Source: Multifurca ochricompacta (Eukaryota; Basidiomycota; Agaricomycetes; Russulales; Russulaceae). From it: DNA of 64,000 nucleotides. A program made the translations under genes and the position numbers. The notes beneath the pieces are model-generated. The model saw only the letters and a program-made list of their open reading frames with translations, searched no databases and was not told the origin of the DNA. Positions 43,793-54,492 of the stretch are shown in pieces. Every line of letters starts with the position of its first letter. The stretch's first letter is position 1. Location of the stretch: assembly GCA_022496185.1 (NCBI GenBank), contig WTXG01000089.1, positions 1 to 64,000 of the forward strand. The letters are read 5' to 3'.

Positions 43793-45055
43793 TCACCCCC
43801 TCTTCTGGTTCTAGCAGACCCGGCTAGAAACGACTGTACTGTCATCATCTTGTACCAGCTCCAAATAGTCGTCAGCTACATTACGATCATCCATTGTGTA
43901 GTTCTCCTTGTCCTCGTCCTGGGGGCATTGGTGAGTACGGAGGAATCCATAGGGGCCGCGTTGACCGCACATGCGGCACAGATCATGAACCAGGCAGTCC
44001 AGCTCTCGATGCCCCGCATTGTGCGCAAGCACTTGCCACACCATGCGGACGGGTTGCTGATCGTTGGGGCGACTCCTACGGCGGAAGATGCAGAACCTGC
44101 TCCAATGCAAGTTGCTACGACAGTGCCGACACCACTTGCGATTGAGAGGACAGTTCCAGCTGATGTGATACTTACTATCACAGCGCCAGCACGTCTCTCC
44201 AGGGGTTCTCATGCATATGCGGCATCTCGAATCGGTTCGGTAGTAGCACAGGAGCAGCCCCCAATGATCGTGGGGGTAGAGGTCGGGCATATGTGTCGGC
44301 GTACCTCTCAGCAATTGTTTGGTAGGCATCCCCTTTCTCCAGCCTCTTCCGAATCTCCACCAACTCCTGCTCAATCTGGAACATCCTGTTGGTCAACTGG
44401 GCCATCATCTTCGTGTGTTCTTTGTACTGCTTGTTGAGTGTGTTGCGCAAGGTTAGATTCTTCCGCAGTCTCATTACCTCGGCTTTGAGACGCGGAAGTC
44501 GCATGTCACTCAGTACTTCGTCGATGGCGAAGGCCCGCGAATCCTCAGTGGCCAGATGCCCCAGCTGCTCGTCGGTCATGGTATGATGTAGACGACCGGT
44601 GTACCTTTCTTCCAGATAGACTGGAGCTCCATAAACGGGACCGTCCTTCTTCATGCATCCGGCCACGTCCATCCCTCCATTGGTGTAAAAGATGTACTGG
44701 CGATCGCAACTGTCCCATCGCCCAATGTAATCTCCAAGGGGTAGTACGTGGAGGAGTTCGGGTTGTTAATGAAAAAGGGAAATTCAGGGACCTCATCGTC
44801 CGATTCCATACCCACCAGGTCATTTGGGTGTGGCTCTTCACAGTGTTCAAAGTCATTGTTGGGTTGGGGGACTGGTTCTTGACCCGAGCTTCGGCCCTCG
44901 TAGTCAATGGGTGAAGAAGACGGGTGTGGAAGGGTGAGCAGAAGGGAAGTTCTCGACTCCTACCGTGGTAGCGGTAAAGGCGTCAATGGCGGCAGTGGCA
45001 GCGATGAAGACATAATAGATTCTGTGGTTGTAGGACGTTGCTGTGAGGCATGTAC
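43793..45055 (-). pseudogene. G3 extra ORF after pol
   Basis: Starts near 45053 and ends near 43835-43811 (VADDYLELVQDDD). Open segment 44178-44672 (164 aa): MKKDGPVYGAPVYLEERYTG, TDEQLGHLATEDSRAFAIDE, a heptad-like stretch LKAEVMRLRKNLTLRNTLNK and FQIEQELVEIRKRLEKGDAY. A second frame, 43811-44374, has knuckles CWRCDSKYHISWNC, CRHCRSNLHWSRFC, a damaged CGKCLRHNAGHRELDC and CRMCGQRGPYGFLRTHQC. Only about three frameshifts separate it from an intact protein of about 410 aa. Confidence 0.82.
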
Positions 45056-45109
45056 TGGGGGGTTTACTTAGGATCCGGGTCATCCTTTTAACTATTCTTG
45101 GGCGCTTCT

Positions 45110-45780
45110 GGGTGTCGGTCATGGAACTCCGAGATAAGGGCCGGGGCAAAGATATCCCTGGCGGGCTCCCATGAGTTGTCAGAGTCTGGGAATCCTTTCC
45201 ACTTGACTAGGTAATGTAACTTGCGCCCTCGGCCTTTTACGTAGGGAATCTAGGATCTGCTCCACTTCCCACTCCGCTTCTCCATCGATTAATTCAGGGG
45301 GGGTTTGGGAAGTTTTCCCCATGAAGGGTGGTCTCTCTGTAAGGTGTCAGAAGTCGAGCATGGAAGACTGGGTGAATTCTCCATGTGGGTGGAAGTTCGA
45401 GTTCATATGACACGTCTGACAGCTTCCTCGTTATCATGAAGGGTCCTGGCGTCGGGGAGCTAATTTCGCGTGGGTGTGAGGTGGAATGTTCTTCCCCTCC
45501 AACCAGACAAGGTCATTGGTCTGATAAGGTGTGAACCTTGTCGGTCTCTTTGGATAAGATCCTTTGTGCCTTGAGCAGATTCTCATTGGCTGATTTCCTG
45601 ATCTCCTCCCATTGGCTGATACGCTGCGCCACTGAGGGGGTGTTTGTGGGCTTTTAGTCCAGTTAGTCTCCGCGGCGTCCATCCCATGATAAGTGAGAAG
45701 GAGGGGTCTTAGTAGTTCCGTTGGGCCATGAGTTGTGTGCAAACTCTGCCATTGCCAACCAGTCAGCCCAGTCATCCTGT
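45110..45780 (-). pseudogene. G3 integrase tail and chromodomain
   Basis: Minus strand: SRHKGSYPKRPTRFTPYQTN, then NIPPHTHAKLAPRRQDPS in place of the usual tail, WRIHPVFHARLLTPYRETTL-like, EWEVEQILDS, and chromodomain KLHYLVKWKGFPDSDNSWEP (45165-45235). Ends HDRHPEAPKNS-like before the extra ORF. Two or three frameshifts. Confidence 0.83.
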
Positions 45781-46513
45781 CGTCCATTGCACCAGAACCG
45801 AAGATATTGTTCTAGCCATTGGTTTGTTCTTTCGATTGTCCATCAGTTTGTGGATGGTAGGCGGTCGAAATATTCTGGGTGATGTCTAAGTCTTACAGAG
45901 CGCCCTAGCAAAGGCGGAAGTGAAACGTGGGTCGCGATCGAGATGATCTTTTCTGGGAGGCCATAGTGTCTGTAGACATGATCCAGGTAGAGTTTGGCTA
46001 CGCCTTCTGCTGTAACGGACTCATTACAGGGTATGAACAGTGCCGCTTTAGAGCAATCATGGTCAGTGATGGTCAAGATAGAGTCGAATCCTCTGGAGAT
46101 GGGGAGTTTGACTATGAAGTCCATCGCAATGGTCTGGAACGGTAGTGAGGCTGTAGGTGTGATCGGGAATGGTGCTGGTGGGTGTGGGTGTGTGTTTACT
46201 TTGTTGGCTTGGCAGCCGCGCATCCTTTCACATAGTTTTCCACATCCTTCTTCATGTCTGGCCACCAGTAATCTCGTTTGGCCAAGGCGTACGTGTTAGT
46301 AATGCCAGGGTGGCCCGCAGAAGGGAGGTCGTGGTGAAAATGGATCACCCCCCTCTTAATGTTGTCGCCACCGGTGACAACGAGTCGATCCCCATCCTTC
46401 CACCAAAGGCCGTCGATCTTCTTCAGATTATGTGCGTCTGCCCATGCTTCGCATAACTGCTGATTCATGTTTTGTGACACTTGAGCCCATAAGTCCATGT
46501 CGTGGAGGCTCAC
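45781..46513 (-). pseudogene. G3 integrase
   Basis: Minus strand 46196-46513: HDMDLWAQVSQNMNQQLCEA, VIHFHHDLPSAGHPGITNTY, KDVENYVKGCAAAKPTK (second Cys of the finger lost by a frameshift). 45843-46265: MDFIVKLPISRGFDSILTIT (first Asp) through YRHYGLPEKIISIATHVS, where the ISDRD second Asp is lost to a shift. The Glu block QTDGQS is broken near 45845. Confidence 0.85.
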
Positions 46514-47230
46514 GACGGCGTTTTCGCGAAGACCTCTTCAGGCAAGACCGTGACGTCGTTATTATCTTCTTCTCCACTGTTCAAGTCGGGCCGTCGTGAT
46601 AGGGCATCTGCCCGTGCATTGCGACTTCCTGCAATATGTTTCAACGTGAAGTTATATTCCTCCAGTTCTAAGACTTCGCGAGCAACCCGTCGACTAATCT
46701 TGTGGGGTTCCTTCCAGTATAATAGGTTGGAGTGGTCGTGTGAATGATGGTTTTATGGGGAGTCCCTGCTAGGTACGGTCGCCAATGTCATAGTGCTTTC
46801 ACAATGGCGAGCAGTTCTCTGTCCCAAATATCGTAATTTCGTTCTGCCGGTGAGAATGTCTCCGAGTAGAAGGCAACTGGGTGAAGCAATCCTGTTGCGT
46901 CCCGTTGGTTGAGTACGGCTCCATTTGCAAAGTGCGATGCATCTACTTCGAGTTCAAAGGGTTGCTCAAGGTCTGGTTGTAGAAGAACTGGTTCTGACCC
47001 ACAATGTCTCGGATCTGTTCGAAGGCTCGTTGCTGTTCTTTTCCCCAGTGCCAAGGTGTATCCTTCTTTAGCAGCCCATTCAATGGCTGGGCGATACCTG
47101 AGAACCCGTACGAATCGTCGGTAGAAGTTGCAGAATCCGATGAAGGACCGCACGTCCTTGATACATGTGGGTACGGCCACTCCCGAATCCCTTGCACTTT
47201 CACTGGATCCATTCGAACTTGCCCTCCCTC
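46514..47230 (-). pseudogene. G3 RNase H
   Basis: Frame 46788-47180: [56 protein letters not shown]. Then HKTIIHTTTPTYY-like and LELEEYNFTLKHIAGSRNAR with ADALSRRPDL near 46580-46600. Catalytic Asp of VDASHF kept. Confidence 0.85.
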
Positions 47231-48080
47231 CAGGATAACCCCTAGGTATCTATACTGCGTTGCTCGAATGAGCATTTGGCCGGTTTGAGATATAGATCGT
47301 GTTCGTGTAGGATTTCTAATACCTGGTGAACTCGCTCTCGGTGATGGAGCAAATTGTCTGTTGTAGCCACGAGGATATCATCCATGTACACCACTACTTC
47401 GCCAGTGAGGATAAGGTCGCGGAAGATGTGGTTCATCATGGATTGAAAGGTGGCAGGCGAGTTGGTAAGGCCAAAGAACATGACGTTTGGTTCAAAGAGT
47501 CCCTGATTGGTTTTAAACGCCGCTTTGCATTGATCTCCTTCCTTAATCCTGATGTTATTGTATCCCCATCGGACATCCATTTTGGAGAACAGAGACTTGT
47601 CCCTCATGGTATCAATAAGTTCAGAGATGAGGGGAAGTGGATAAGCATTCTTTATGGTGTGGGCATTTATCCGTCGGTAGTCTTGAACGGTCGAAGTTTT
47701 CCATCTTTCTTCTTGATGAAGAAGAAGGGTGATGCGTATGGTGACTTTGACGGGCGAATGTATCCTTTCGCAAGGTGCTCTTCGAGGAACGTTGTAAGTG
47801 CTGCTTGCTCCTTCTGGGATAACGGGTAAATTTTGCAGTCGATCGCAGATGGGGTGTCAGGCGTGAAGTCAATAGCATGATCCCAGGGTCGCGCAGGTGG
47901 GAAACGTTGCGACTCTTCTTCTGAGAACACCTTCCAGTGTCGGTGATAGACCTCCTACTACCTCCTCAAAGGTCTTTTCTGTCTGCCCTTCTACTGCCTT
48001 TTGGGCAAGTTCTGATGCCTTCGTAGCGTAACAGCGACCTGCATCCTCCTCTTCTGTCCTCGACACCTTCATGTGTCGGA
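47231..48080 (-). pseudogene. G3 reverse transcriptase
   Basis: Frame 47242-47607 is open across the core: [60 protein letters not shown] with YMDD intact at about 47388-47400. 47667-47930 gives [20 protein letters not shown] and [18 protein letters not shown]. The two parts are out of frame with each other. Confidence 0.88.
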
Positions 48081-48540
48081 TAGGTAATCGTATCCCAATG
48101 ATGTAATGAGGACTGGGTAAAAGTCCTTATCCATGGTTGCGTCACTCCAATTGATCTTTGGCTCGAATGCTGCCAACCATGGGTATCCTAGGATTAGGTC
48201 TTCGTTTCCTAAATTGGTGACAAGGAATCGAATTGCTTTGGTTCTTTCCCCACTTGGACATTAAGGTCGGTGTAGTGAGTAATTCTCCCAGCTCTATTGG
48301 CTGTTCCGTCTATATTCCAGATGTTCTTTTCCTGGGGGAGTTCCAGCATCCCCAAGCCCATGGTTCTTGCCATTCGCGGGCTAATGAAGTTATCGTGGCC
48401 CTGAATCTATCAGGATGTCACGGTCGGCCGTCCTCTGTGTAGTCTCGAAATGTACTGGTATTTTCAATGACTTGAAGCGACTAGTATACACAGAGGTTAC
48501 ATGTAATGCTCGTGCCCAGGCCGACGGGGTAGAGCCAATC
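48081..48540 (-). pseudogene. G3 protease and linker
   Basis: DRDILIDSG near 48395-48425 is the active site; a frameshift follows at once (next GATNFISPRMARTMGLGM in another frame, 48355-48400). Then NIWNIDGTANRAGRITH-like, GNEDLILGYPWLAAFEPKIN (48145-48205) and HMKVSRTEEEDAGRCYATKA. Confidence 0.82.
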
Positions 48541-50030
48541 AAAAATCCTTTTTGGCGAAAGCCTTCTCTACTAAGGCCCTCACTTCCTCGCTTTCTTTCA
48601 TCATGTTCGCCCATATTTCTTGCGCTTTCTCCTCTTTCGTCGTGTTTTCTTCTCAACGTAGGTGGATTGTTACGGATAGGCGTGACCGTTGCTTCCGCCA
48701 CTCGCCCTTTCTTCGGGCATCCCTGACATGTGGCCCAGTGCTTTGCAGCGAAAGCATCTTCCTTCCTTCATCAACGTTTGTCTTTCATCCTCTGTAGCGC
48801 ACCGTGCTCTGGTCCTGTCAGCAGAGGTATCCATCGCATTTGGATCCCTCTGGGAGCATGGGCGGGCTTACTCCGAAAGGCAGCCTTCCACTGGTCTCGG
48901 GTTTTGCCTTTCTTGGTGTCGACTCCGAAGCGTGTCTGGAAGTCGAGGTAATCTGCTGCTGTCGTCGAGCAGCATCCACCCATCCATCCCAGTCCTGGGG
49001 GTGGTGGAACTGGATAATATTTTTGACCAGTGGGTTAGGCAACCCTTGTGAGAACAGGTCTAACGTTGCCTCTTCATCTGTATCGTACCCAGCTCTGTTA
49101 GCCAGGCTTCTGAATTTAGCCACATAGGCATCCAATTCTCCCTTTTCCATTTTAAGGGACTTCAATTCTCGGGCAGCCTTCTGCTTGGCCTGTCCGTCCG
49201 TAAATGCATCCTTGAATCTTTGGGCAATAGTTTCCCAAAGACTTCACTAGTGGTGCGACGACCACTTTCAACTTGTTCATTCAGCCACTCCAGCTGTTCC
49301 ATTGTCCAGTCATCTACTGCGTCCCTCGTATCAGAGATAGGAAGAGGTTGGCGTTGGAAGGGGTTAATGATCTGGGGACATCGTGGTTGAAGTTTTTGAA
49401 TGTGTAAACTCCAACATAAACTTCTTGCTCTGGGAGCGGTCCCCTGTGAATGTCTGGGGTAGTACTCCTGATAGCCGTCCTGAGGGGGGGTATGTTTGGC
49501 GGCATCATGACTGGTGGAGGTGGCGGGGTGGAGGGGCTGGGTCTGGGAGTTGGGCGGCGATAGTGGACATCTTTTGTTTTGGCGGGTGACGGTGCTGGTG
49601 GACTGTAGATATCTGAGGAGTTGTCAAAGCAGGGGCTCTGAACGTGACAACTGCCGTGCAACTGGGGTTGTAGTCGACGCTAATACCAGTGCTTCTTCAC
49701 TTTGTTCTTCTACGTACTCTTCTGGTTCAGAGTCCGTACAATGGCCGGGGGATTCTCTCTCCACGGTCCTAATCCAAATTCAGGTGGGGCGGTCCTGTAG
49801 TGACCCAAGAGTGTCGGCTTCCGAGTATCGGATACGATACCAAACCCTCTTTCGTCGTCGTATTCTACCGGTTGGTATCTTCCGTCGTGATAGACGTAGT
49901 ATCCAAACTCGGACTCAAAGTCTTTCCAGGCGGCAGAACCAAGTGTCTGCTGCGAAAGATTATTCTCGTCTCTTCGTTCGATGAGCTCTTCTTTAAACAA
50001 GGTCTGACTGCGGCTGGAAGCCACGATGAG
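48541..50030 (-). pseudogene. G3 gag
   Basis: Starts MASSRSQTLFKEELIERRDE at 50024. Segments: 49710-50024 (GYYVYHDGRYQPVEYDDERG, FGLGPWRENPPAI), 49314-49661 with a proline-rich region and FKNFNHDVPR, DDWTMEQLEWLNEQVESGRR (49250-49310), 48818-49165 Retrotrans_gag (MEKGELDAYVAKFRSLANRA, LFSQGLPNPLVKNIIQFHHP). The knuckle near 48700-48770, CFRCKALGHMS then CPKK, has lost one or two bases before the last Cys. End: EEKAQEIWANMMKESEEVRA. Four frameshifts. Confidence 0.85.
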
Positions 50031-50041
50031 AGACTTGACTT
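50031..50041 (-). promoter_or_regulatory. G3 primer binding site, self-priming type
   Basis: On the minus strand AAGTCAAGTCT, two bases after the 5' LTR. Perfectly complementary (11 of 11) to AGACTTGACTT within that LTR (50262-50272), which lies about 28 bp after the TATA box (50300-50306). Known for Tf1: the first 11 nt of the transcript fold back to prime reverse transcription. Confidence 0.78.
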
Positions 50042-50043
50042 GA

Positions 50044-50621
50044 TGTTACGCCGTGCGGGACGTTCCACACGACTTGTGTGACAGCGCGTTCGTAGGTTCA
50101 GGTAAGAAACCAATAAGGCTCTTGGAGATTGAGTGGGATGAGTCAAAGTCAAAGGGGCGCTCCCTAAGACGATGTTGAGCGGAGAAGTACCAGAAGTACT
50201 TGAGACAACTGAGTCAGAGATCAAAGGGGATGTCCAGAAGACAGGCACCGATGTATTCAATAAGTCAAGTCTGAGGTCTACAGTGTAGCTACAGTGGACT
50301 TATATACGTAACTCAGGGCGTCTACCGAGATAAGGATACGGAGTCAAGTGGGCCCAAATATACGGAAGCGGACGGCGTAAAGTCTAGCTTCTGATAGGGT
50401 ATTAAGTAAGTGTCCGGTCGTAGAGATAAGTGATAAGAAGATAAGGGTCAAACATAAGTAAACGTCGCGTCAACAGGTACAAAGCGGGTCACGGGGATGG
50501 AAGTAAGCATGTGACGGATCCCACGATGGGGACGTGATCGAGAAGTGTAAAGTAGGCGGCAAGGAGGGATCGTCGTTGGGGAGGTGGAAGAAAACGGGGG
50601 CGGATGGTAGAAGTCGTAACA
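50044..50621 (-). repeat. G3 5' LTR (LTR1 type)
   Basis: 578 bp; plus strand TGTTACGCCGTGCGGG...AAGTCGTAACA. TATA complement at 50300-50306. Confidence 0.94.
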
Positions 50622-52793
50622 CTTCTTCTTTGTAAAAAAGAAGGATGGAAAACTACGTCCTGTCCAAGATTATCGAGCCTTGAATGAAATCACAGTAAAG
50701 AATGCTTACCCCCTACCCTTGATCCCAGAACTCATTGACAAACTTCACCATGCTCGCTACTTCACCAAGTTTGATATCCGCTGGGGATATAACAATATCC
50801 GTATCAAAGAAGGAGATGAATGGAAAGCCGCCTTTAAGACCAACCGAGGTCTCTTTGAACCCCTTGTCATGTTCTTTGGACTCTGTAACTCCCCTGCCAC
50901 ATTCCAAGCCTTCATGAATAGAGCCTTCGAAGATCTCCTTGCCACCGACCATGTTGTCATCTATATGGACGACATCTTAATATTTACAGACACATGGACC
51001 ACCACAGAACACTTACTCACCAAGTCCTCCAGCGCCTCCAACAGTTTGACTTGTATCTAAAGCCTGAGAAGTGTACCTTTGCTCAGACAACCATTGACTA
51101 TCTTGGCCTAGTCATCACAGCTGGCCGTGTCCAGATGGACCCTGCTAAATTAGAGGGTATTACGAAATGGCCTCCCCCACGCACCCTAAAACAACTCCAA
51201 GCCTTCCTTGGATTCTGCAACTTCTACCGACGTTTTATCAAAGATTTCTCCCTCATTGCCCGCCCCCTCCATGATCTCACCAAGAAAGATACCCCTTTCC
51301 TCTGGACTTCTGACCATGACCTTGCCTTTTCCACCCTAAAGAATGCCTTCACCACTGCCCCTGTCCTCGCCCTCCCTGACCATACTAAAGCTTTCCGTGT
51401 CATCACTGATGCCAGTGACTTTGCTATTGGTGCCATCCTTGAACAACCTGATGAACTCAATCGCTACCATCCCCTTGCCTTCCTATCCAAGTCCATGCTG
51501 GATGCTGAACGCAACTATGACATCCATGACAAAGAACTTCTTGCCATTGTTCGTGCTCTGGACACCTGGAGACACTACCTTGAGGGTGCAGCCCTTCCCT
51601 TTGAGGTGTGGACTGACCACAACAACCTGACTTACTTCCGCTCCAAGCAGAAGCTCTCCCGCCGCCAAGCACGGTGGGCCCTTGAACTGTCTCGATACAA
51701 CTTCACCATTGTTCACAAACCTGGCTCTTTCAACAAATCTGATGCTCTGTCCCGGCGTCCAGACCATAAAGAGGGGATAGAGCATGACAATGATGAGCGC
51801 ATACTCCTGGACTCTAAGTTTTTTCGCATTCAGGCCATGAAAACCACAGTCACAACAACTCATGACTCCACTCTACACCACAGAATCAAAGACTGCCAAG
51901 ACCATGACAATGAAGTCACCCAAGCCCTGACCACCATCTTGCACAATGGGCCACGCTCCCTTGCCAAAGGACTGGAGGACTGGAACCTAGAAAATGGCCT
52001 AATCCTACATAAAGGCCAAGTCTACATCCCCAAGTCCCAAGAACTACGAAGAGACATTGTAAAGTTACATCATGATTCCATTGCCACAGGACATCCAGGC
52101 AGATGGAAGACCTATGAACTAGTATCACGAGAATTTTGGTGGCCAGGAATGTCCTCCTTTGTCAAAGAATATGTGGACGGATGTGCCACCTGCCAAGAAA
52201 CCAAAGTTCGACCTCGACTACCCATCCCTTTGCAACCCAATCAAGTTCCAACTCGAGTATGGGGAACAATCACCATGGACTTCATCACAGACTTACCCCT
52301 ATCTCAGTCATACGACTCCCTATTTGTGGTGGTGGACCGGTTCAGTAAAGCCACCATCATTGTTCCTTGCACCAAAGATATCACTGCCCCAGAAACCTCC
52401 AAACTATTCCTTGAACATGTATGGAGACGCACTGGCCTCCCAGACCAAGTCATCTCTGATCGAGGCCCCCAGTTTGCATCCAAAGTCATGAAGGAAATGT
52501 GGAGCAAGCTAGGAGTACAATCATCCTTGAGCACTGCCTATCACCCCCAGACTGATGGAGAGACTGAACGGGTCAACCAAGAACTAGAACAATACCTCCG
52601 TGTCTTTTGCAACTTCCAACAAGATGACTGGGCAGAACTGATCCCCTTTATGGAGTTCGCCCACAATGCTAGAACTCACAGTGCTACTAAAAGATCTCCC
52701 TTTGAAATCTGGTATGGCTTCCAACCAGAGTTTATTCCCCCACTCCATTTTGCCACCCCTATCCTGTCAGTTGAAGAAAGACTCGCACCCTAG
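50622..52793 (+). pseudogene. G4 pol: reverse transcriptase, RNase H, integrase (nearly intact)
   Basis: [94 protein letters not shown] (YMDD at about 50961-50975). One frameshift near 50990, then a 599-aa frame 50994-52793: RT thumb YLGLVITAGRVQMDPAKLEG, RNase H TDASDFAIGAILEQ, KELLAIVRALDTW, TDHNNLTYF; integrase zinc finger HHDSIATGHPG...CATCQETK; core MDFITDLPLSQSYDSLFVVV, ISDRGPQFASK and HPQTDGETERVNQELEQYL (D, D, E all kept). The best preserved coding region here. Confidence 0.93.
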
Positions 52794-53335
52794 AAACTAT
52801 CCGTAGTGAAGTAGCTGCTGCCCTCCAGGTGGCTGCAGAACTCATGAAACAGTCGAGACCAGATGGACCCCTCCATGCTTTCAAAACAGGGGAGCTGGTT
52901 TGGTTGGAAGGGACAAATATACGCACCACTCACCCCAAAGCCAAACTCAGCCCCCGACGTCATGGTCCTTTTAAAGTCATACATTCTGGCCCTGTTAACT
53001 GCAAGCTTGAACTCCCTAAGTCATGGCGCATCCACCCAGTCTTTCACAACTCTCTCCTGTCCCATTACAAAGAAACCCCAGTCCATGGACCCAACTTCAC
53101 TCGACCACCACCAGAACTTGTGAATGGGGAAGAAGACCATTATGAGATAGAGACCATCTTACAGTCTGCTCACACCCCTAACAGAAAGGGCATCCGTTAC
53201 CTTGTCAAATGGAAGGGCTACCCTGCCTCAGAAACTCGTGGGTCCCCTTCACTGAAATGAAGAATGCCATGACCCTGCTTCGGGACTTCCATCATCGACA
53301 CCCCACCCTGCCTAGACCCCCACACCTCTGACAAA
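52794..53335 (+). pseudogene. G4 integrase tail and chromodomain
   Basis: One frameshift (near 52790) separates it from the pol frame. 52829-53260: AFKTGELVWLEGTNIRTTHP, RRHGPFKVIHSGPVNCKLEL, SWRIHPVFHNSLLSHYKETP, HYEIETILQSAHTPNRKGIR, YLVKWKGYPASETRGSPSLK. The chromodomain core Y-L-V-K-W-K-G-Y is clear; the usual W-E-P after it has been lost to a short frame change, and the end FTEMKNAMTLLRDFHHRHP is in a third frame. Confidence 0.88.
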
Positions 53336-53372
53336 CTTGCTGTGGCACAGCAAGGCCCTAAAGAGGGGATAG

Positions 53373-53945
53373 TGTCATGAACTGACACCCTAGAAAACCT
53401 CCTGACCCCCCAGAAATCCTCAGACGCTCCCAGAGACCTTGTAAAACCCTCAGAGACGAAGATAACCCTAGATTAAGACCAGAGAAGGGCCGGTCCGGAC
53501 CAGGGCCGGACTCCTGCCAAATTGGAGACCTGTGGGAAGAGTACTAACAGAACCCCACAATGCCTAAACAGCAGTCCACAAACTGCGGACTGCGGACTGC
53601 GGATTTCTAAGCCCAAAAGTGGGGCTATTCTCATTGGTGGATCAGTAGGGAGTTAAAGCGAAGTTAACCTCCCCTAAAGTGGTGCACAGACCAAAGTCCC
53701 GGTTGTAATTACGTATATAAACCCTTTGGGAATAGAATGGACAGCTCCAGACTGTCCACTTGTGATCCGGTTCCTGATTACCTAGGAGATTAGCCCCACC
53801 TTGTGGAAGGCTTCTCATCCCTTGCCCTTGAGCTGTTCGCTTCGTCTCCTTGCACTTTCACCCTCACTCTCACCTTTGCCCACTTCCAAATCCCTTCCCC
53901 TCGCATACAACCCACTGTCCAGGCAGTCGACAGTGAGTTGTAACA
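53373..53945 (+). repeat. G4 3' LTR (LTR3)
   Basis: 573 bp, TGTCATGAACTGACACC...GAGTTGTAACA; purine run AAAGAGGGGATAG before it. Almost identical to the solo LTR at 3903-4475. TATA near 53713-53720. Confidence 0.94.
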
Positions 53946-54492
53946 CCCTTGTTGATTACACTTATGTCCTCCTTTGTACTTGTTTGTTCCTTATCTTTGA
54001 CTTGGGGCTGTGCTTATCTATGACTCATATTTTACATCAGGACTCTTACATATTTTTCCCACCAGAATCACGACTATACCAGATCTGTCTACATATATTC
54101 TCACCTGGCCCACCCTTGCTCTGTTCCCCCTTATAGTGATATTATGACTTCATTGATACACTGAGTACCTTACTCCGATTCAGACTCCAATCTCTATTAC
54201 ATATATAAGGCCTGCCTAGATAGCCTGTATGCCTCAGACTCAACTTCTTAATCGACTTGGTGCATTACCTTCTGGGTGATCTCTAAGACCTGACTCTTGA
54301 ATTGTCTCAGTGCTTCTGGCACTCCTCCACTCAACAGTACTCAGGGATTAGCTCCTTGGTATTGACTCATCACTTGACTCTGTACACTAGTAACACAGTG
54401 TACACTGATTTTTGTAGTTCTGCTACACGACTTAGTCACATGTCGTGCTGAACGCCCACACCAGGCATTACATTAAGTTGAGTCTCCCCCAC
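53946..54492 (+). mobile_element. G6: LTR2 remnant (5'-truncated) with PBS
   Basis: LTR2 sequence from about its 65th base to its end CCAGGCATTACA (54472), interrupted on the left by G4. Then TT and the PBS AAGTTGAGTCT (54475-54485), perfectly complementary to AGACTCAACTT at 54237-54247 of the same LTR. Only 20 bases of internal sequence remain before LTR4. Confidence 0.85.

Larger units (their letters stand above)
43211..50621 (-). mobile_element. G3: full-length Ty3/gypsy chromovirus, young and CpG-rich
   Basis: 7411 bp. 5' LTR 50044-50621, PBS 50031-50041, gag, protease, RT, RNase H, integrase, chromodomain, extra ORF, 3' LTR 43211-43792. The LTRs are near-identical; most differences are one-base indels in short runs. 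CpG is plentiful, unlike its relatives. Flanks: G5 integrase on the left (ACTCC) and G4 pol on the right (CTTCT), with no shared duplication. Confidence 0.93.
50622..53945 (+). mobile_element. G4: Ty3/gypsy chromovirus (LTR3 family), 5' end missing
   Basis: RT to chromodomain and 3' LTR, plus strand; gag, protease and 5' LTR are absent to the left of 50622, where G3 ends. Distinct from LTR1/2 elements: different LTR, no extra ORF after pol (only about 100 bp between the chromodomain end and the LTR). Its 3' LTR lies inside an LTR2 copy (53946 onward), so G4 inserted there. Confidence 0.92.

Noticed and set aside
43793..45055. Extra ORF as an envelope gene
   Set aside because: Position fits, but there is no signal peptide, no membrane segment and no glycoprotein-like cysteine pattern; the Cys/His motifs are zinc knuckles.
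47326..47829. 167-aa plus-strand ORF
   Set aside because: Antisense shadow of G3 RT, which carries the conserved motifs on the other strand.
49514..49984. 156-aa plus-strand ORF
   Set aside because: Antisense to the proline-rich part of G3 gag.
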